From Psychrobacter aquimaris (GTDB taxonomy: Bacteria; Pseudomonadota; Gammaproteobacteria; Pseudomonadales; Moraxellaceae), in contig NZ_JABASR010000002.1 in NCBI RefSeq assembly GCF_016107525.1, positions 237,098-301,097 on the forward strand: a stretch of DNA of 64,000 nucleotides. The letters run 5' to 3'. This document shows, piece by piece, positions 1 to 8,279 of this stretch. The position numbers and the translations under genes are program-made. The notes under the pieces are model-generated. The model made no database searches. It saw only the letters and a program-made list of their open reading frames with translations, and was not told the DNA's origin. Positions within the stretch are counted from its first letter, which is position 1. Each line of letters begins with the position of its first letter.

Positions 1-1323
1 CAACAGCGCCATTAATTGGCGACAGCTGTTATCAAAGTTCTCCATATCTTTATCAAGATCATTTAGCTCTTGGTAATCGTGGAAGTGCTTTTCTATACTG
101 CTAAGCTGAGCCTTAGTCTTCTGCTCTATTTGTCCATGGCTGGCTATTTCTTGGCGTAATCTTTGCGTATTATTGACTAATGCGTCTTTACGTTGATTAT
201 CATTGAGTAAAGAATAAGATTGCTGCTTTATATCAGCATCCAATGCACGCGTCTTTGCAATGACAGGCAAGGTGGTCTGGAGGTTGTCCGTGGCTTGCTT
301 TGCAATGGTATTGATATTCCCTAAATGGGTTGAAGCTTGTGCCAGTACTTCTTGCTGAGCTGGAATCTTATTAAGCAAATCTTGCTGATCGAGATTCAAT
401 CTCTTGACCGTGTCTCGGCTATAGCTAAGCTCTCGAAATTGGCTGTCAATCTCTAAGGCTTTATTAGCCACTGCTAAGCGCTGCGCTTCTGGAATAAAGG
501 TTTGCTGTGCCTGCTGCGCCGCTGTAAAATCGGTCTGATAGGTTGAGAGATTTTGCTGTAGCTGCTGAACACTATCCAGCCACTGTAGCTGTTCACTTAG
601 GGTTTTGAATGTTTGGCGCTGTGTGCTCTGCTGCTGGTTAAGGCTCTCTAAATCAGCTTTCAGTAGCTTTTCGTCTTCAATACTTAATAACGATAAGCTA
701 TTCACGCCTACCTGTAGCTTGCCAAGTATGTCTTCCTCAAAGCGTTTCTTTTCATGAACGTTTAACGATATCTTGGCATAAATAGCAGTACCCGTTATTT
801 TCTCTAGAATCGCGGCTCTATCGCCAATATCAGACTTTAAAAATGCCGCAAAACTGCCTTGAGCAAGCATGATGGAGCGGGTAAATTGATTAAAATCCAT
901 GCCTATGAGGTCTTGAATATAGGCGGAAGTTTTGGACTTTTTCTCTTCTAAAATCTTGCCGGTCTTCACCTCGCTAATCTCATGCTTAATCGGTAATAAA
1001 TTGCCCTTGGCTTTTTTGTGGGCGCGATGTTGGTACCAGTAGCATTGATAACGCTTGGAATCAATCTCTATAATGACTTCTGCAGAGCATTCGCCCGTAC
1101 CTTGGGTCATTATCTCGTTCGTTGAACCAGTGATATCGCCCAGTCTTGGCGTCTGGCTATAGAGTGCTAAGCAAATCGCATCCAATATGGTCGTCTTGCC
1201 AGCACCCGTTTGCCCAGTAATGGCAAAGATGCCTTCATTAAGAAAAGCAGGATCACTAAAATCAATGTGCCATTCGCCTTTTAAAGAATTCAAATTTTTA
1301 AGTCGTAGTTCAATCAGTCGCAT
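1..1323 (-). CDS. sbcC: Exonuclease SbcC, N-terminal part (gene runs off the window)
   Basis: This is the ATPase subunit of the SbcCD (Rad50/Mre11-like) nuclease, which opens hairpins and processes blocked DNA ends. The reverse frame is open for 441 codons from the ATG at 1323 to the window edge, so the C-terminal half is missing only because of the cut. The protein begins MRLIELRLKNLNSLKGEW, typical of SbcC, and has a Walker A motif GQTGAGKTT at residues 37-45. After about residue 200 it becomes rich in Gln, Leu, Ala and charged residues, as expected for the long coiled coil. It lies 112 nt downstream of sbcD on the same strand, the usual sbcDC order. The family assignment is very secure. 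Confidence 0.93.
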   Translation of the reverse strand, partial: MRLIELRLKNLNSLKGEWHIDFSDPAFLNEGIFAITGQTGAGKTTILDAICLALYSQTPRLGDITGSTNEIMTQGTGECSAEVIIEIDSKRYQCYWYQHRAHKKAKGNLLPIKHEISEVKTGKILEEKKSKTSAYIQDLIGMDFNQFTRSIMLAQGSFAAFLKSDIGDRAAILEKITGTAIYAKISLNVHEKKRFEEDILGKLQVGVNSLSLLSIEDEKLLKADLESLNQQQSTQRQTFKTLSEQLQWLDSVQQLQQNLSTYQTDFTAAQQAQQTFIPEAQRLAVANKALEIDSQFRELSYSRDTVKRLNLDQQDLLNKIPAQQEVLAQASTHLGNINTIAKQATDNLQTTLPVIAKTRALDADIKQQSYSLLNDNQRKDALVNNTQRLRQEIASHGQIEQKTKAQLSSIEKHFHDYQELNDLDKDMENFDNSCRQLMALL

Positions 1324-1435
1324 GCGCAGGTCTTATTTTTATAGGTAGTAATAAAAAAGGCAATAAAGGCAATAATGAGAAATGAAACCTTTATTCTAGT
1401 TAGCTTCGATCAAAAGCGTTTATGATTAAATAATA

Positions 1436-3010
1436 CTATTCAGCCTGAGTGTCTTCATGACGTAAGTTATAAACGATTTGATCATAGGCGTCACGTAAAG
1501 ATGATTTTTGCTCATCAGGAATATCATGAGCGATCAAGCAACGATCGAATACTTCTTCCTCATTTAAATCTTGTAGCGTCTCGGAACTTTGTTGTTGATT
1601 TAGGACTTTATTATAGGTACGGGTGTTTTTAATTTTTAACACCTCGCACGGCAAATTATCTACCATCGCTTGGATATGCTCACGTAACTCGCTGATAATC
1701 TCCTCACCCGTATAAATAATTTCTAGCCACACAGACTCTGTTGCGTCAAGAGATTGAATGACTTTATCTATAGCCTGATTAATGCACTCCAAATCACCTG
1801 AAACTTGTGCTAACTTTTGAAATTTTGGAATAGGGAGGGAGATTACCTGCATCTGCGTCAAATTATCGCGATGCAGTATTTTGTTGGGAGTATCGAGATT
1901 GTTAGGCATTGATTGGTTGTTTTGATCTTGCTGATCAGGGATGTTTTCTATAGCAGCAGTTTTTGTCACTTCATCATTTTCTAATGGCTCGTCAAAGCCA
2001 AACAAGTCATCCATAAATTCAGTCGCTTGACAGGCTACTTTTTTAGTAGCTTTTTCTACTGATTTTTCAATCGTGGTAACCGTATTGGCAAGCTGCTGCA
2101 TAGTGCTTTCAGCTGTACTATTTGATGCCAATTCTTGATTGCTAACATCATTTTCTATTTCACCAAACTGCACCAGCAAAACTTGCTTTTGTTGCTTAGC
2201 CTCGCCAAAACCCATCGCGATAGGCGAGCCTGAATAGCGAATGGTTTCACGCCCACCGACACGCTGCGGCACGTGCAAATGCCCAAGTGCGACATAGTCA
2301 AAACTTTCATCGAACATGTCAGCAGAGATTTTGCCGAGTGAGCCGACATAAAGCTCGCGAACACCATCATCATCCGTGGTAGTGCCGCCAGCCGCAAATA
2401 GATGCCCTGTAGCAATGATAGGAATATGCCGTTGATACGTTTCGATTAATTCAGTTTGTTTGGCTTTTGCAATATCTGCAACGTCATCGTAGTGTGCGCA
2501 GATACCAGCGATGACATTAGCGTCTTTGCTTTGAGCTGACTCGCCAGCCTGACTGCCACGTACGTCACGATCACGCAAATAGGGGACAGCCGCAATAATG
2601 CAATGTGGTGTGCCGTCTGTATCATCTAATACCAAAACTTCATCATTCAAGTCTTCACAAGCCGTACCAATAACATGGACATTGAGAAACTTCAGCACCT
2701 TGCTTGGTGCATCTAAAAATGTCGGGGAATCGTGGTTGCCAGCGACGATAACGATATGTTGACAGCATGATTTTGAAACTTTTCCTAAAAATTCATAATA
2801 TAGCGCTTGAGCTCTATTGCTTGGGGTCATGGTGTCAAAGATATCACCAGCAACGATTAATATATCCACTTTCTGCAAGCTAATGGCATCTTGCAACCAA
2901 CCTAAAAATGCTTCAAATTCATCATAACGCATGCGTCCATAAAGCCTGCGTCCCAAATGCCAGTCGGAGGTATGGAGGATAGTGAGAGGTTTGGTAACGG
3001 ATACAGGCAT
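1436..3010 (-). CDS. sbcD: Exonuclease SbcD, metallophosphatase subunit
   Basis: Mn-dependent nuclease subunit of SbcCD. The calcineurin-like phosphoesterase motifs are visible in order: DWHLG (residues 16-20), GDIFD (55-59), GNHDS (91-95), a GHLF near 200, and ALGHLH near 240. At 524 residues it is longer than the usual 400-odd. The excess is a Gln/Asn/Thr/Glu-rich stretch between roughly residues 280 and 385, placed between the phosphatase domain and the C-terminal capping domain, and it looks like a disordered linker. GAAG lies a few bases before the ATG. sbcC follows, so the two subunits are probably made from one transcript. Confidence 0.93.
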   Translation of the reverse strand: MPVSVTKPLTILHTSDWHLGRRLYGRMRYDEFEAFLGWLQDAISLQKVDILIVAGDIFDTMTPSNRAQALYYEFLGKVSKSCCQHIVIVAGNHDSPTFLDAPSKVLKFLNVHVIGTACEDLNDEVLVLDDTDGTPHCIIAAVPYLRDRDVRGSQAGESAQSKDANVIAGICAHYDDVADIAKAKQTELIETYQRHIPIIATGHLFAAGGTTTDDDGVRELYVGSLGKISADMFDESFDYVALGHLHVPQRVGGRETIRYSGSPIAMGFGEAKQQKQVLLVQFGEIENDVSNQELASNSTAESTMQQLANTVTTIEKSVEKATKKVACQATEFMDDLFGFDEPLENDEVTKTAAIENIPDQQDQNNQSMPNNLDTPNKILHRDNLTQMQVISLPIPKFQKLAQVSGDLECINQAIDKVIQSLDATESVWLEIIYTGEEIISELREHIQAMVDNLPCEVLKIKNTRTYNKVLNQQQSSETLQDLNEEEVFDRCLIAHDIPDEQKSSLRDAYDQIVYNLRHEDTQAE

Positions 3011-3287
3011 AATTGAACTTCATAATGAATAAAAGACAGCGATTATTCTAGCAAGAATTGGTGGGTTTTGCTTTGCTATAAACTTACTAGTAAAGCAAAG
3101 TAGATAAGAATGAGTAGTGACATTTAGCCATAATTTAAATAAGAATAACTTAAAGCATGATAATTTTTTTTAATGACTTATATTGCTTATAGCAGAAATG
3201 ACTAGTACGAAAATCACACAGCATTACTTAGTATGCAAATGTATTAACAAGGCATTCATCAGTAATATATAGATTATCAACAAGGGT

Positions 3288-3713
3288 ATGTTATGTCGTT
3301 TATCAGATAAAGCTAATTTTGCTCAGAAAAATGCCCATCAAATGCAGAAATTAACTATAGGTGATTATGTTGAAGTGATGGGAGAGCAATCGACATCACA
3401 ATCAGGCTTAGTTAGTAAGCACCAAATTACTGTCCATGCAATGCCTTATGTTTTACGTAAAATCATCATCGCTGACCATCAAGTAGACTGTGTCGGTGTT
3501 GCGCCGCAATCATGCTTACTAACTAAGCCTGCTGAACAAGCCAGCGCAGACTGGGAGTATCGATATAGCGGTATAGAAGGTTTTGATTTTGAACCTAATT
3601 ATGAATACATTTTGCTCATTAAAAATACACCTATTAGCAATTCGCCTGCTGACGCATCATCAATTCATAGCACGCTAATAAAAGTCATTGAGAAACAAAA
3701 GACCAAATCTTAA
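3288..3713 (+). CDS. DUF4377-domain protein
   Basis: Small protein of 141 residues. The stretches VDCVGVAPQSCLL and YSGIEGFDFEPNYEYILL followed by PADASSIHSTLIKV match the DUF4377 pattern I know from META/HslJ-type envelope proteins. Function is unknown. DUF4377 proteins usually carry an N-terminal lipoprotein signal and often a META domain; neither is visible here, so this is a stand-alone domain, or the start is wrong. An alternative ATG occurs at codon 18 (MQKLTIGDYVEV), just before the conserved part. It is an isolated gene between divergently placed sbcD and the cysG terminator. Confidence 0.72.
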   Translation: MLCRLSDKANFAQKNAHQMQKLTIGDYVEVMGEQSTSQSGLVSKHQITVHAMPYVLRKIIIADHQVDCVGVAPQSCLLTKPAEQASADWEYRYSGIEGFDFEPNYEYILLIKNTPISNSPADASSIHSTLIKVIEKQKTKS

Positions 3714-3760
3714 TTATTAAAAACGAACAGCTCATAAAAGATCAATAGCGTTAAATACAA

Positions 3761-3792
3761 AAACCTACCAGCAATTAAGGGTAGGTTTTTTT
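3761..3792. terminator. Bidirectional intrinsic terminator
   Basis: Perfect 9-bp stem AAACCTACC (3761-3769) / GGTAGGTTT (3780-3788) with a 10-nt loop and T-runs on both strands. It lies between the convergent DUF4377 gene and cysG and can serve both. Confidence 0.8.
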
Positions 3793-3813
3793 GTGCGAGT
3801 TAAAAGCCTTGAT

Positions 3814-5418
3814 TTAACCAATTACTAACTGCTCCAACCCATCATCAGCCGTTGCTAAGTTGGCTACCATAGATAAGGCATGGGCTTGCTGACTAGTATG
3901 GTCAGTTTTTGGGGTAGCCGCTGTACCACCACGTAACCAGTTATTAGCTGTAGTGTCACTATTTTTATTTTTCTGCTGATTTTGCAAATTATACCAAGCC
4001 AAATCATGATGAAGCGCGACCACGTCTCCCATAATGAGCAAGGCTGGCGTGGGTAGCTGGTTTTTTTCTTGCAACTCAACGATGTCAGCAAGCGTTCCCG
4101 TTAATACTTGCTGATTGGGCATGCTAGCATTAGATACAATAGCAATCGGAGTATCGCTACTACGACCAGCATTAATCAAGCCTTCAGTCAAACGTGCCAG
4201 TGAATGCAGTCCCATATAAAATACTACTGTTTCATCAGTATTCAAAAAGTTTTTGAAGTTACTGTTGGGCGCACCCGCTTTTAAAAATCCAGTGACAAAA
4301 CGTACTGACTGCGAATGGTCACGATGGGTCAGCGGAATGCCAGCATAGCTAGCGGCAGCATTGGCAGCGGTAATACCAGGCACCACTTGATACGGGACGC
4401 CATGCGCACGCAAGCTCTCAATTTCTTCGCCGCCACGCCCAAATATGAAAGGATCACCGCCTTTTAGACGCACCACACGGCGACCTTCTTTAGCGCTATT
4501 GACCAACAACTCATTGATACCAAGTTGCGCTACCGCATGGTTGCTACGTTTTTTGCCAACAAATACCTTATCAGCATCGCGGCGGCATAAGTCCAAGACT
4601 TGCGGCGAGACTAGCGCATCATAGTAAACAATGTCAGCCTGCTGCATGAGACGCAGCGCTTTAAATGTGAGCAGCTCTGGGTCACCTGGGCCTGCACCAA
4701 CGATATAAACTTCGCCTATTGCATTTTGCATAGTTTGGAGTTCTGTGGGTTTATCTTTTACTGCACTTTTTTCACTGATAGCAGCAGCTGTTTTATCTAA
4801 ATCGGCTTGTAATTGTGCCGCCGCTTCATCTTCATTACCAGCAAACATCAGCTGACTGACTGAACCTTCAAATGCCTTTTCCCAAAACTGCCTGCGTCCA
4901 GTAAGCGTTGGTATTTTAGTTTTCACTTCGCTACGGAAGTCACCTGCTAATTTGGCCAATTTTCCGTAGCCTTGTGGAATCAAGGTTTCAAGGCGAGCGC
5001 GCAATAGACGTGCCAGCACTGGTGCTTTGCCATTAGATGAAATACCAATCACAATTGGATTGCGATCAACAATCGCAGGGAAGATAAAGTCGCATAAATG
5101 CGGCGTATCGACCACATTGACCGGAATATTTAGCTCAGTAGCATCTGCGTGAATTTGATGATTAAGCATTTCGTCATCGGTCGCGGCAGTGATAACGCGC
5201 GCACCTGGCATATAAGTTTTATCATAATTTTCATAAATCAGTTGGTGCTTGCTATCACTGAGCAAGGCTTGTAGCTCAACACTGATACTTGGCGCAAGGA
5301 TAGTGATAACAGCACCCGCACGACTGAGCAAGTCAGCTTTACGTAGCGCCACATCACCGCCGCCAACGATCAGCACTTTTCGGTCTTCTAATTTAAAAAA
5401 TAATGGGAAGGTGTTCAT
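3814..5418 (-). CDS. cysG: Siroheme synthase CysG (precorrin-2 dehydrogenase/ferrochelatase and uroporphyrinogen-III methyltransferase)
   Basis: Trifunctional enzyme making siroheme, the cofactor of the sulfite reductase CysI encoded nearby. The N-terminal half has an NAD-binding fold with VLIVGGGDVALRKADLL and the precorrin-2 dehydrogenase/ferrochelatase region (to about residue 215). The C-terminal half is a SAM-dependent methyltransferase: VGAGPGDPELLTFKAL, VVRLKGGDPFIFGRGGEE and PGITAANAAASYAGIPLTHR. At 534 residues it is about 75 longer than E. coli CysG (457), through a linker between the halves and a Gln/Asn/Thr-rich C-terminal tail of about 55 residues. The ATG at 5418 was chosen because MNTFPLFFKLEDRK aligns with the start of known CysG; an in-frame ATG five codons upstream (5433) is possible. 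Neither has a clear ribosome site. Confidence 0.93.
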   Translation of the reverse strand: MNTFPLFFKLEDRKVLIVGGGDVALRKADLLSRAGAVITILAPSISVELQALLSDSKHQLIYENYDKTYMPGARVITAATDDEMLNHQIHADATELNIPVNVVDTPHLCDFIFPAIVDRNPIVIGISSNGKAPVLARLLRARLETLIPQGYGKLAKLAGDFRSEVKTKIPTLTGRRQFWEKAFEGSVSQLMFAGNEDEAAAQLQADLDKTAAAISEKSAVKDKPTELQTMQNAIGEVYIVGAGPGDPELLTFKALRLMQQADIVYYDALVSPQVLDLCRRDADKVFVGKKRSNHAVAQLGINELLVNSAKEGRRVVRLKGGDPFIFGRGGEEIESLRAHGVPYQVVPGITAANAAASYAGIPLTHRDHSQSVRFVTGFLKAGAPNSNFKNFLNTDETVVFYMGLHSLARLTEGLINAGRSSDTPIAIVSNASMPNQQVLTGTLADIVELQEKNQLPTPALLIMGDVVALHHDLAWYNLQNQQKNKNSDTTANNWLRGGTAATPKTDHTSQQAHALSMVANLATADDGLEQLVIG

Positions 5419-5574
5419 AGCATGACCAATCATTCAATGGAATATATAAAGCTATTATGAGTTATCAGGCGGGCAGGCTCACGTAGTGAATTGGCATTAG
5501 CATATTCGTTTTTGTCATGTTGGTGAGGGTTTTTAGTGGGGTGTGGAATAGGTGAGGAGAGATGAAATACGGGA

Positions 5575-5611
5575 TTAAAAAAGCCACAGGCTTACGTCAA
5601 AGCTTGTGGCT
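5575..5611 (-). terminator. Intrinsic terminator of the acyltransferase gene
   Basis: A 12-bp stem (5582-5593 with 5600-5611, one G-T wobble, 6-nt loop). On the minus strand it is followed by a run of six T. It lies between the acyltransferase and cysG, so cysG probably has its own promoter in 5419-5570. Confidence 0.8.
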
Positions 5612-5675
5612 GTCATTTAGATTAGATTTTTGCATTGGCTATTAGCAATAACGAGATTTGACCACGTACAAGAAC

Positions 5676-6626
5676 CTATTCAAACTCACTCAGCATCTTA
5701 GTCATACGGGCATCTTTTTGTTGCCAGATATCCTCTAACCAATCAAACATCATTTTTTTGGTGGATTCATCACGGTCATAGCCACCGTCCATGATGGCAG
5801 CGAATAATTCGTCGGGTATCTTTAAGCGAGTCACATCGACACCCAAACGACGAATATTGCCTTTCCATAAATCATCATAATCAGGCGCACCGTCTGGGTA
5901 GACGATGGTGACGTCTAAAATAGAATCTAATTCATCGCCTAACGCATTAAGTGCTAATGACAAACCGCCAGCGCGTGGCTTTAATAAATGCTGATAAGGG
6001 GATTTTTGCTGTTCGTGTTTTTCTGGGGTAAAACGCGTCCCTTCTAAGTAATTCAATAGGGCAAAGGGTTTGTTTTTTAATTGACGACAGGCGCGCTTAG
6101 CCTCCAGCAAATTTTGTTTTTTAAGTTCTGGATTCTTGGCCATCGCTTTGGCAGAAAAGCGCTTCATCATCGGAAAGTCTAAAAAATAAAAAGCTTGACC
6201 AATAACGGGGATATAAATCAGATTAAACTTCGTGAAAAACCGTGTCAGAGGCAGTCTGTCTTGGCTGATATATTGCACAATACTGGTATCAACCCACGAT
6301 TGATGGTTGCTTACCAATAGATACTGCTTGTCTTCGCTCAGATCGTCAGGCAGGTTAATGCGCCAGTCTTTATGGGGTAGCGCATGATCAATGACGGCGT
6401 TATTACTATTAATCCAGTATTTGGTAATCGCAATCAGCGCATCATCCGCAGCTTTCGCTCCTGTCAGTACTTTTACCGCTCCCAGCGTCCAAATGGGCAG
6501 ACCAACCATCGCACTATTGGCAGTGAGGACGCTAGTACCGGTCAAGAAAGACGCTGCTTTGCCTACAGATGGCAGCTTATCGTGCAGTTTTTCATAGAGT
6601 GAGTCTATTTTTTTTATAAAGGGCAT
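5676..6626 (-). CDS. Acyltransferase of the 1-acylglycerol-3-phosphate acyltransferase (PlsC/YihG-like) family
   Basis: Membrane-associated acyltransferase likely to act in phospholipid synthesis. The catalytic HX4D box is seen as NHQSWVD and the glycerophosphate-binding box as EGTRFTPEKH, with the hydrophobic N-terminal segment (GTSVLTANSAMVGLPIWTLG) typical of the YihG type. The start at 6626 (MPFIKKIDSLYEK) was preferred. The frame is open 32 codons further, to 6722, but that extension is Cys/Ser/Val-rich and unlike the family. It sits inside the cys cluster without an obvious link to sulfur, and strong terminators on both sides suggest independent transcription. Confidence 0.85.
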   Translation of the reverse strand: MPFIKKIDSLYEKLHDKLPSVGKAASFLTGTSVLTANSAMVGLPIWTLGAVKVLTGAKAADDALIAITKYWINSNNAVIDHALPHKDWRINLPDDLSEDKQYLLVSNHQSWVDTSIVQYISQDRLPLTRFFTKFNLIYIPVIGQAFYFLDFPMMKRFSAKAMAKNPELKKQNLLEAKRACRQLKNKPFALLNYLEGTRFTPEKHEQQKSPYQHLLKPRAGGLSLALNALGDELDSILDVTIVYPDGAPDYDDLWKGNIRRLGVDVTRLKIPDELFAAIMDGGYDRDESTKKMMFDWLEDIWQQKDARMTKMLSEFE

Positions 6627-6880
6627 AACAAATATCCATATTGAGGATGATGGCAAAACCACTACCAAGCTTAAGTGTACAAATGAGCAAAAATAGCCGC
6701 AAGAACAGGCAAATTCGTCCATAATTAGTTTTAAAGATTCAGTTTAATGGCCTGCTGTCTTCAAAGATAAGCCATAGAATACCTTAATGTTAGACAATAA
6801 GACGTTATAACAACGTTATTTATTCAATTGAAACCGTTATAACAACGTCTCTAGTACGTATCAGCTGGCATAATAAGCAC

Positions 6881-6920
6881 AAAAAAGAAGCGATACTATT
6901 AAAGTTATCGCTTCTTTTTT
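6881..6920. terminator. Strong bidirectional intrinsic terminator after cysH
   Basis: Perfect 15-bp stem AAAAAAGAAGCGATA (6881-6895) / TATCGCTTCTTTTTT (6906-6920), loop of 10 nt, T-rich on both strands. It ends the cysI-DUF934-cysH transcript. Confidence 0.88.
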
Positions 6921-6962
6921 TAATACGTTTAATCACTCAGTGCGCCATTACTGGCTAAGTAA

Positions 6963-7601
6963 TTATAGCTGCGTGTGCAAACCACACTCACGGCTTTCTT
7001 CTACTTTAGTCGGATCAAAGTAATCAAACTCATTTGGTAGATTATGCTCTTCAAGATATACATCTAAATCCGCATCAGTTTTCTCAAATAATGGCGCTAC
7101 TTTTAACACGCCGTCTTTTGATAGACTCAATACATCCAACCCTTGACGGAACTCGGTTTGATCTTTACGAATGGCATTGAACCAAACATCTGGCTTTAGC
7201 TCATCTAACGCACGGCGGAATGGCTCAAGTTTTACTTGGTCAGTGAACTCATCATGTTGTGGATTGTCAATGCCAGGAATACCATTCATCGTTGCATCGC
7301 GATAAGCTGCCGTTTGCTTAGGAATATAAGTGATGACGTTTAAGTTTAAGTCACGGATGACTTTATTAGCGAACTGATAGGTCGCGTCGGTATTATAGCC
7401 TGAATCTACCCAAAGTACCGTGATGTCAGGACGCTGTTTAGCGACTAAATGCAGAATGGCTGATTCGTATGGTCGAAAGTTGGTCGTAATGATTGGGTTT
7501 TTTGCTTGAGTTAACGCCCATTCAACGATTTGCTCAGGCGATTTGCCTTGCAAGTCTTGGTTGGCTTGGTCAAGATCTAGGTTTGGATGTAATTGGCTCA
7601 T
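6963..7601 (-). CDS. cysH: Phosphoadenylyl-sulfate (PAPS) reductase CysH
   Basis: Reduces activated sulfate to sulfite in the cytoplasm using thioredoxin or glutaredoxin. The 212-residue protein has the adenine-nucleotide hydrolase-like fold: TTNFRPYESAILHL, VLWVDSGYNT, WFNAIRKDQTEFR and the C-terminal catalytic ECGLH. That Cys is the only cysteine in the protein, so the CC...CXXC residues that bind the [4Fe-4S] cluster of APS reductases are absent. By family rules it should use PAPS rather than APS, so an APS kinase (CysC) is needed, and none is in this window. AAGGAA lies 8 nt before the ATG. It is the last gene of cysI-DUF934-cysH. Confidence 0.92.
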   Translation of the reverse strand: MSQLHPNLDLDQANQDLQGKSPEQIVEWALTQAKNPIITTNFRPYESAILHLVAKQRPDITVLWVDSGYNTDATYQFANKVIRDLNLNVITYIPKQTAAYRDATMNGIPGIDNPQHDEFTDQVKLEPFRRALDELKPDVWFNAIRKDQTEFRQGLDVLSLSKDGVLKVAPLFEKTDADLDVYLEEHNLPNEFDYFDPTKVEESRECGLHTQL

Positions 7602-7658
7602 GATACGTTCCTTAATGGTTGTTAGTATAAAATTTCGATTAAAAAATTATGGTCAGTG

Positions 7659-8279
7659 CTAAAGCTGTGCGACTGAGGGTTCTGACTGTTTAGCAAACAT
7701 CGGTAATGCTGCAGCATTTCTACCGTCATAGCTGCTGGCTAGAGCAGTAAAGGCTTGACTGATATCAGAGATGGACTGCAAGTCATGCTCATTCAGCACA
7801 AAGCTGGTGGCACCTGCCCGCAGTAGATAAGCAATTTGATCGCGACCAAAATTACCAGCCATACGAATCTCGCCCTCATAGCCCAGCTGACGCAATGTTT
7901 GTGCAAAGCTAAAACCGCGACCATCCACAAAGCTTGGGACATGAATCACGATCAAATCTTGCGTCAATAAAAAGTCTTTAACCTCAGCTAAGGCGTCAGC
8001 ATCGGTGTTAGAGGTAATCCAAACACCTAGACGGCTACTGTGCTGCTTGAGGATATCAAATACTTGCTCTAGCAAACCGTTTGCCAGTTGGCCATCAGCA
8101 TTTAATAAATCTGCTAATGGTACGAGTACATCAACTTTTTCTTGTTTGTGCAATAGCTCAAGCAAGGTAAGGTTTGATAACGCGATACCATCAGGCAGCT
8201 GCTCCGTCGCTAGCGCTTGCCAAGTATCTTCGCCACTGATGTCTGCGCCATGGCTATCGAGCACATGATGATTAGCCAT
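7659..8279 (-). CDS. DUF934 family protein of the sulfite reductase operon
   Basis: 206-residue protein of the DUF934 family, which in pseudomonads and relatives is found directly after cysI. Its biochemical role is not established. The conserved centre is FVDGRGFSFAQTLRQLGYEGEIR followed by a conserved GNFGRDQIAYLLRAGATSF. The start at 8279 (MANHHVLDSHG) overlaps the cysI stop codon by 8 nt and is preceded five bases upstream by GGAGAAGG inside the cysI end, which points to translational coupling. The frame is open 13 codons upstream (8318), but that extension would overlap cysI more deeply. The neighbours argue for a helper of sulfite or PAPS reduction. Confidence 0.88.
   Translation of the reverse strand: MANHHVLDSHGADISGEDTWQALATEQLPDGIALSNLTLLELLHKQEKVDVLVPLADLLNADGQLANGLLEQVFDILKQHSSRLGVWITSNTDADALAEVKDFLLTQDLIVIHVPSFVDGRGFSFAQTLRQLGYEGEIRMAGNFGRDQIAYLLRAGATSFVLNEHDLQSISDISQAFTALASSYDGRNAAALPMFAKQSEPSVAQL

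Noticed and set aside
3864..4091. 75-codon minus frame inside cysG
   Set aside because: Out-of-frame shadow of cysG with no domain or ribosome site.
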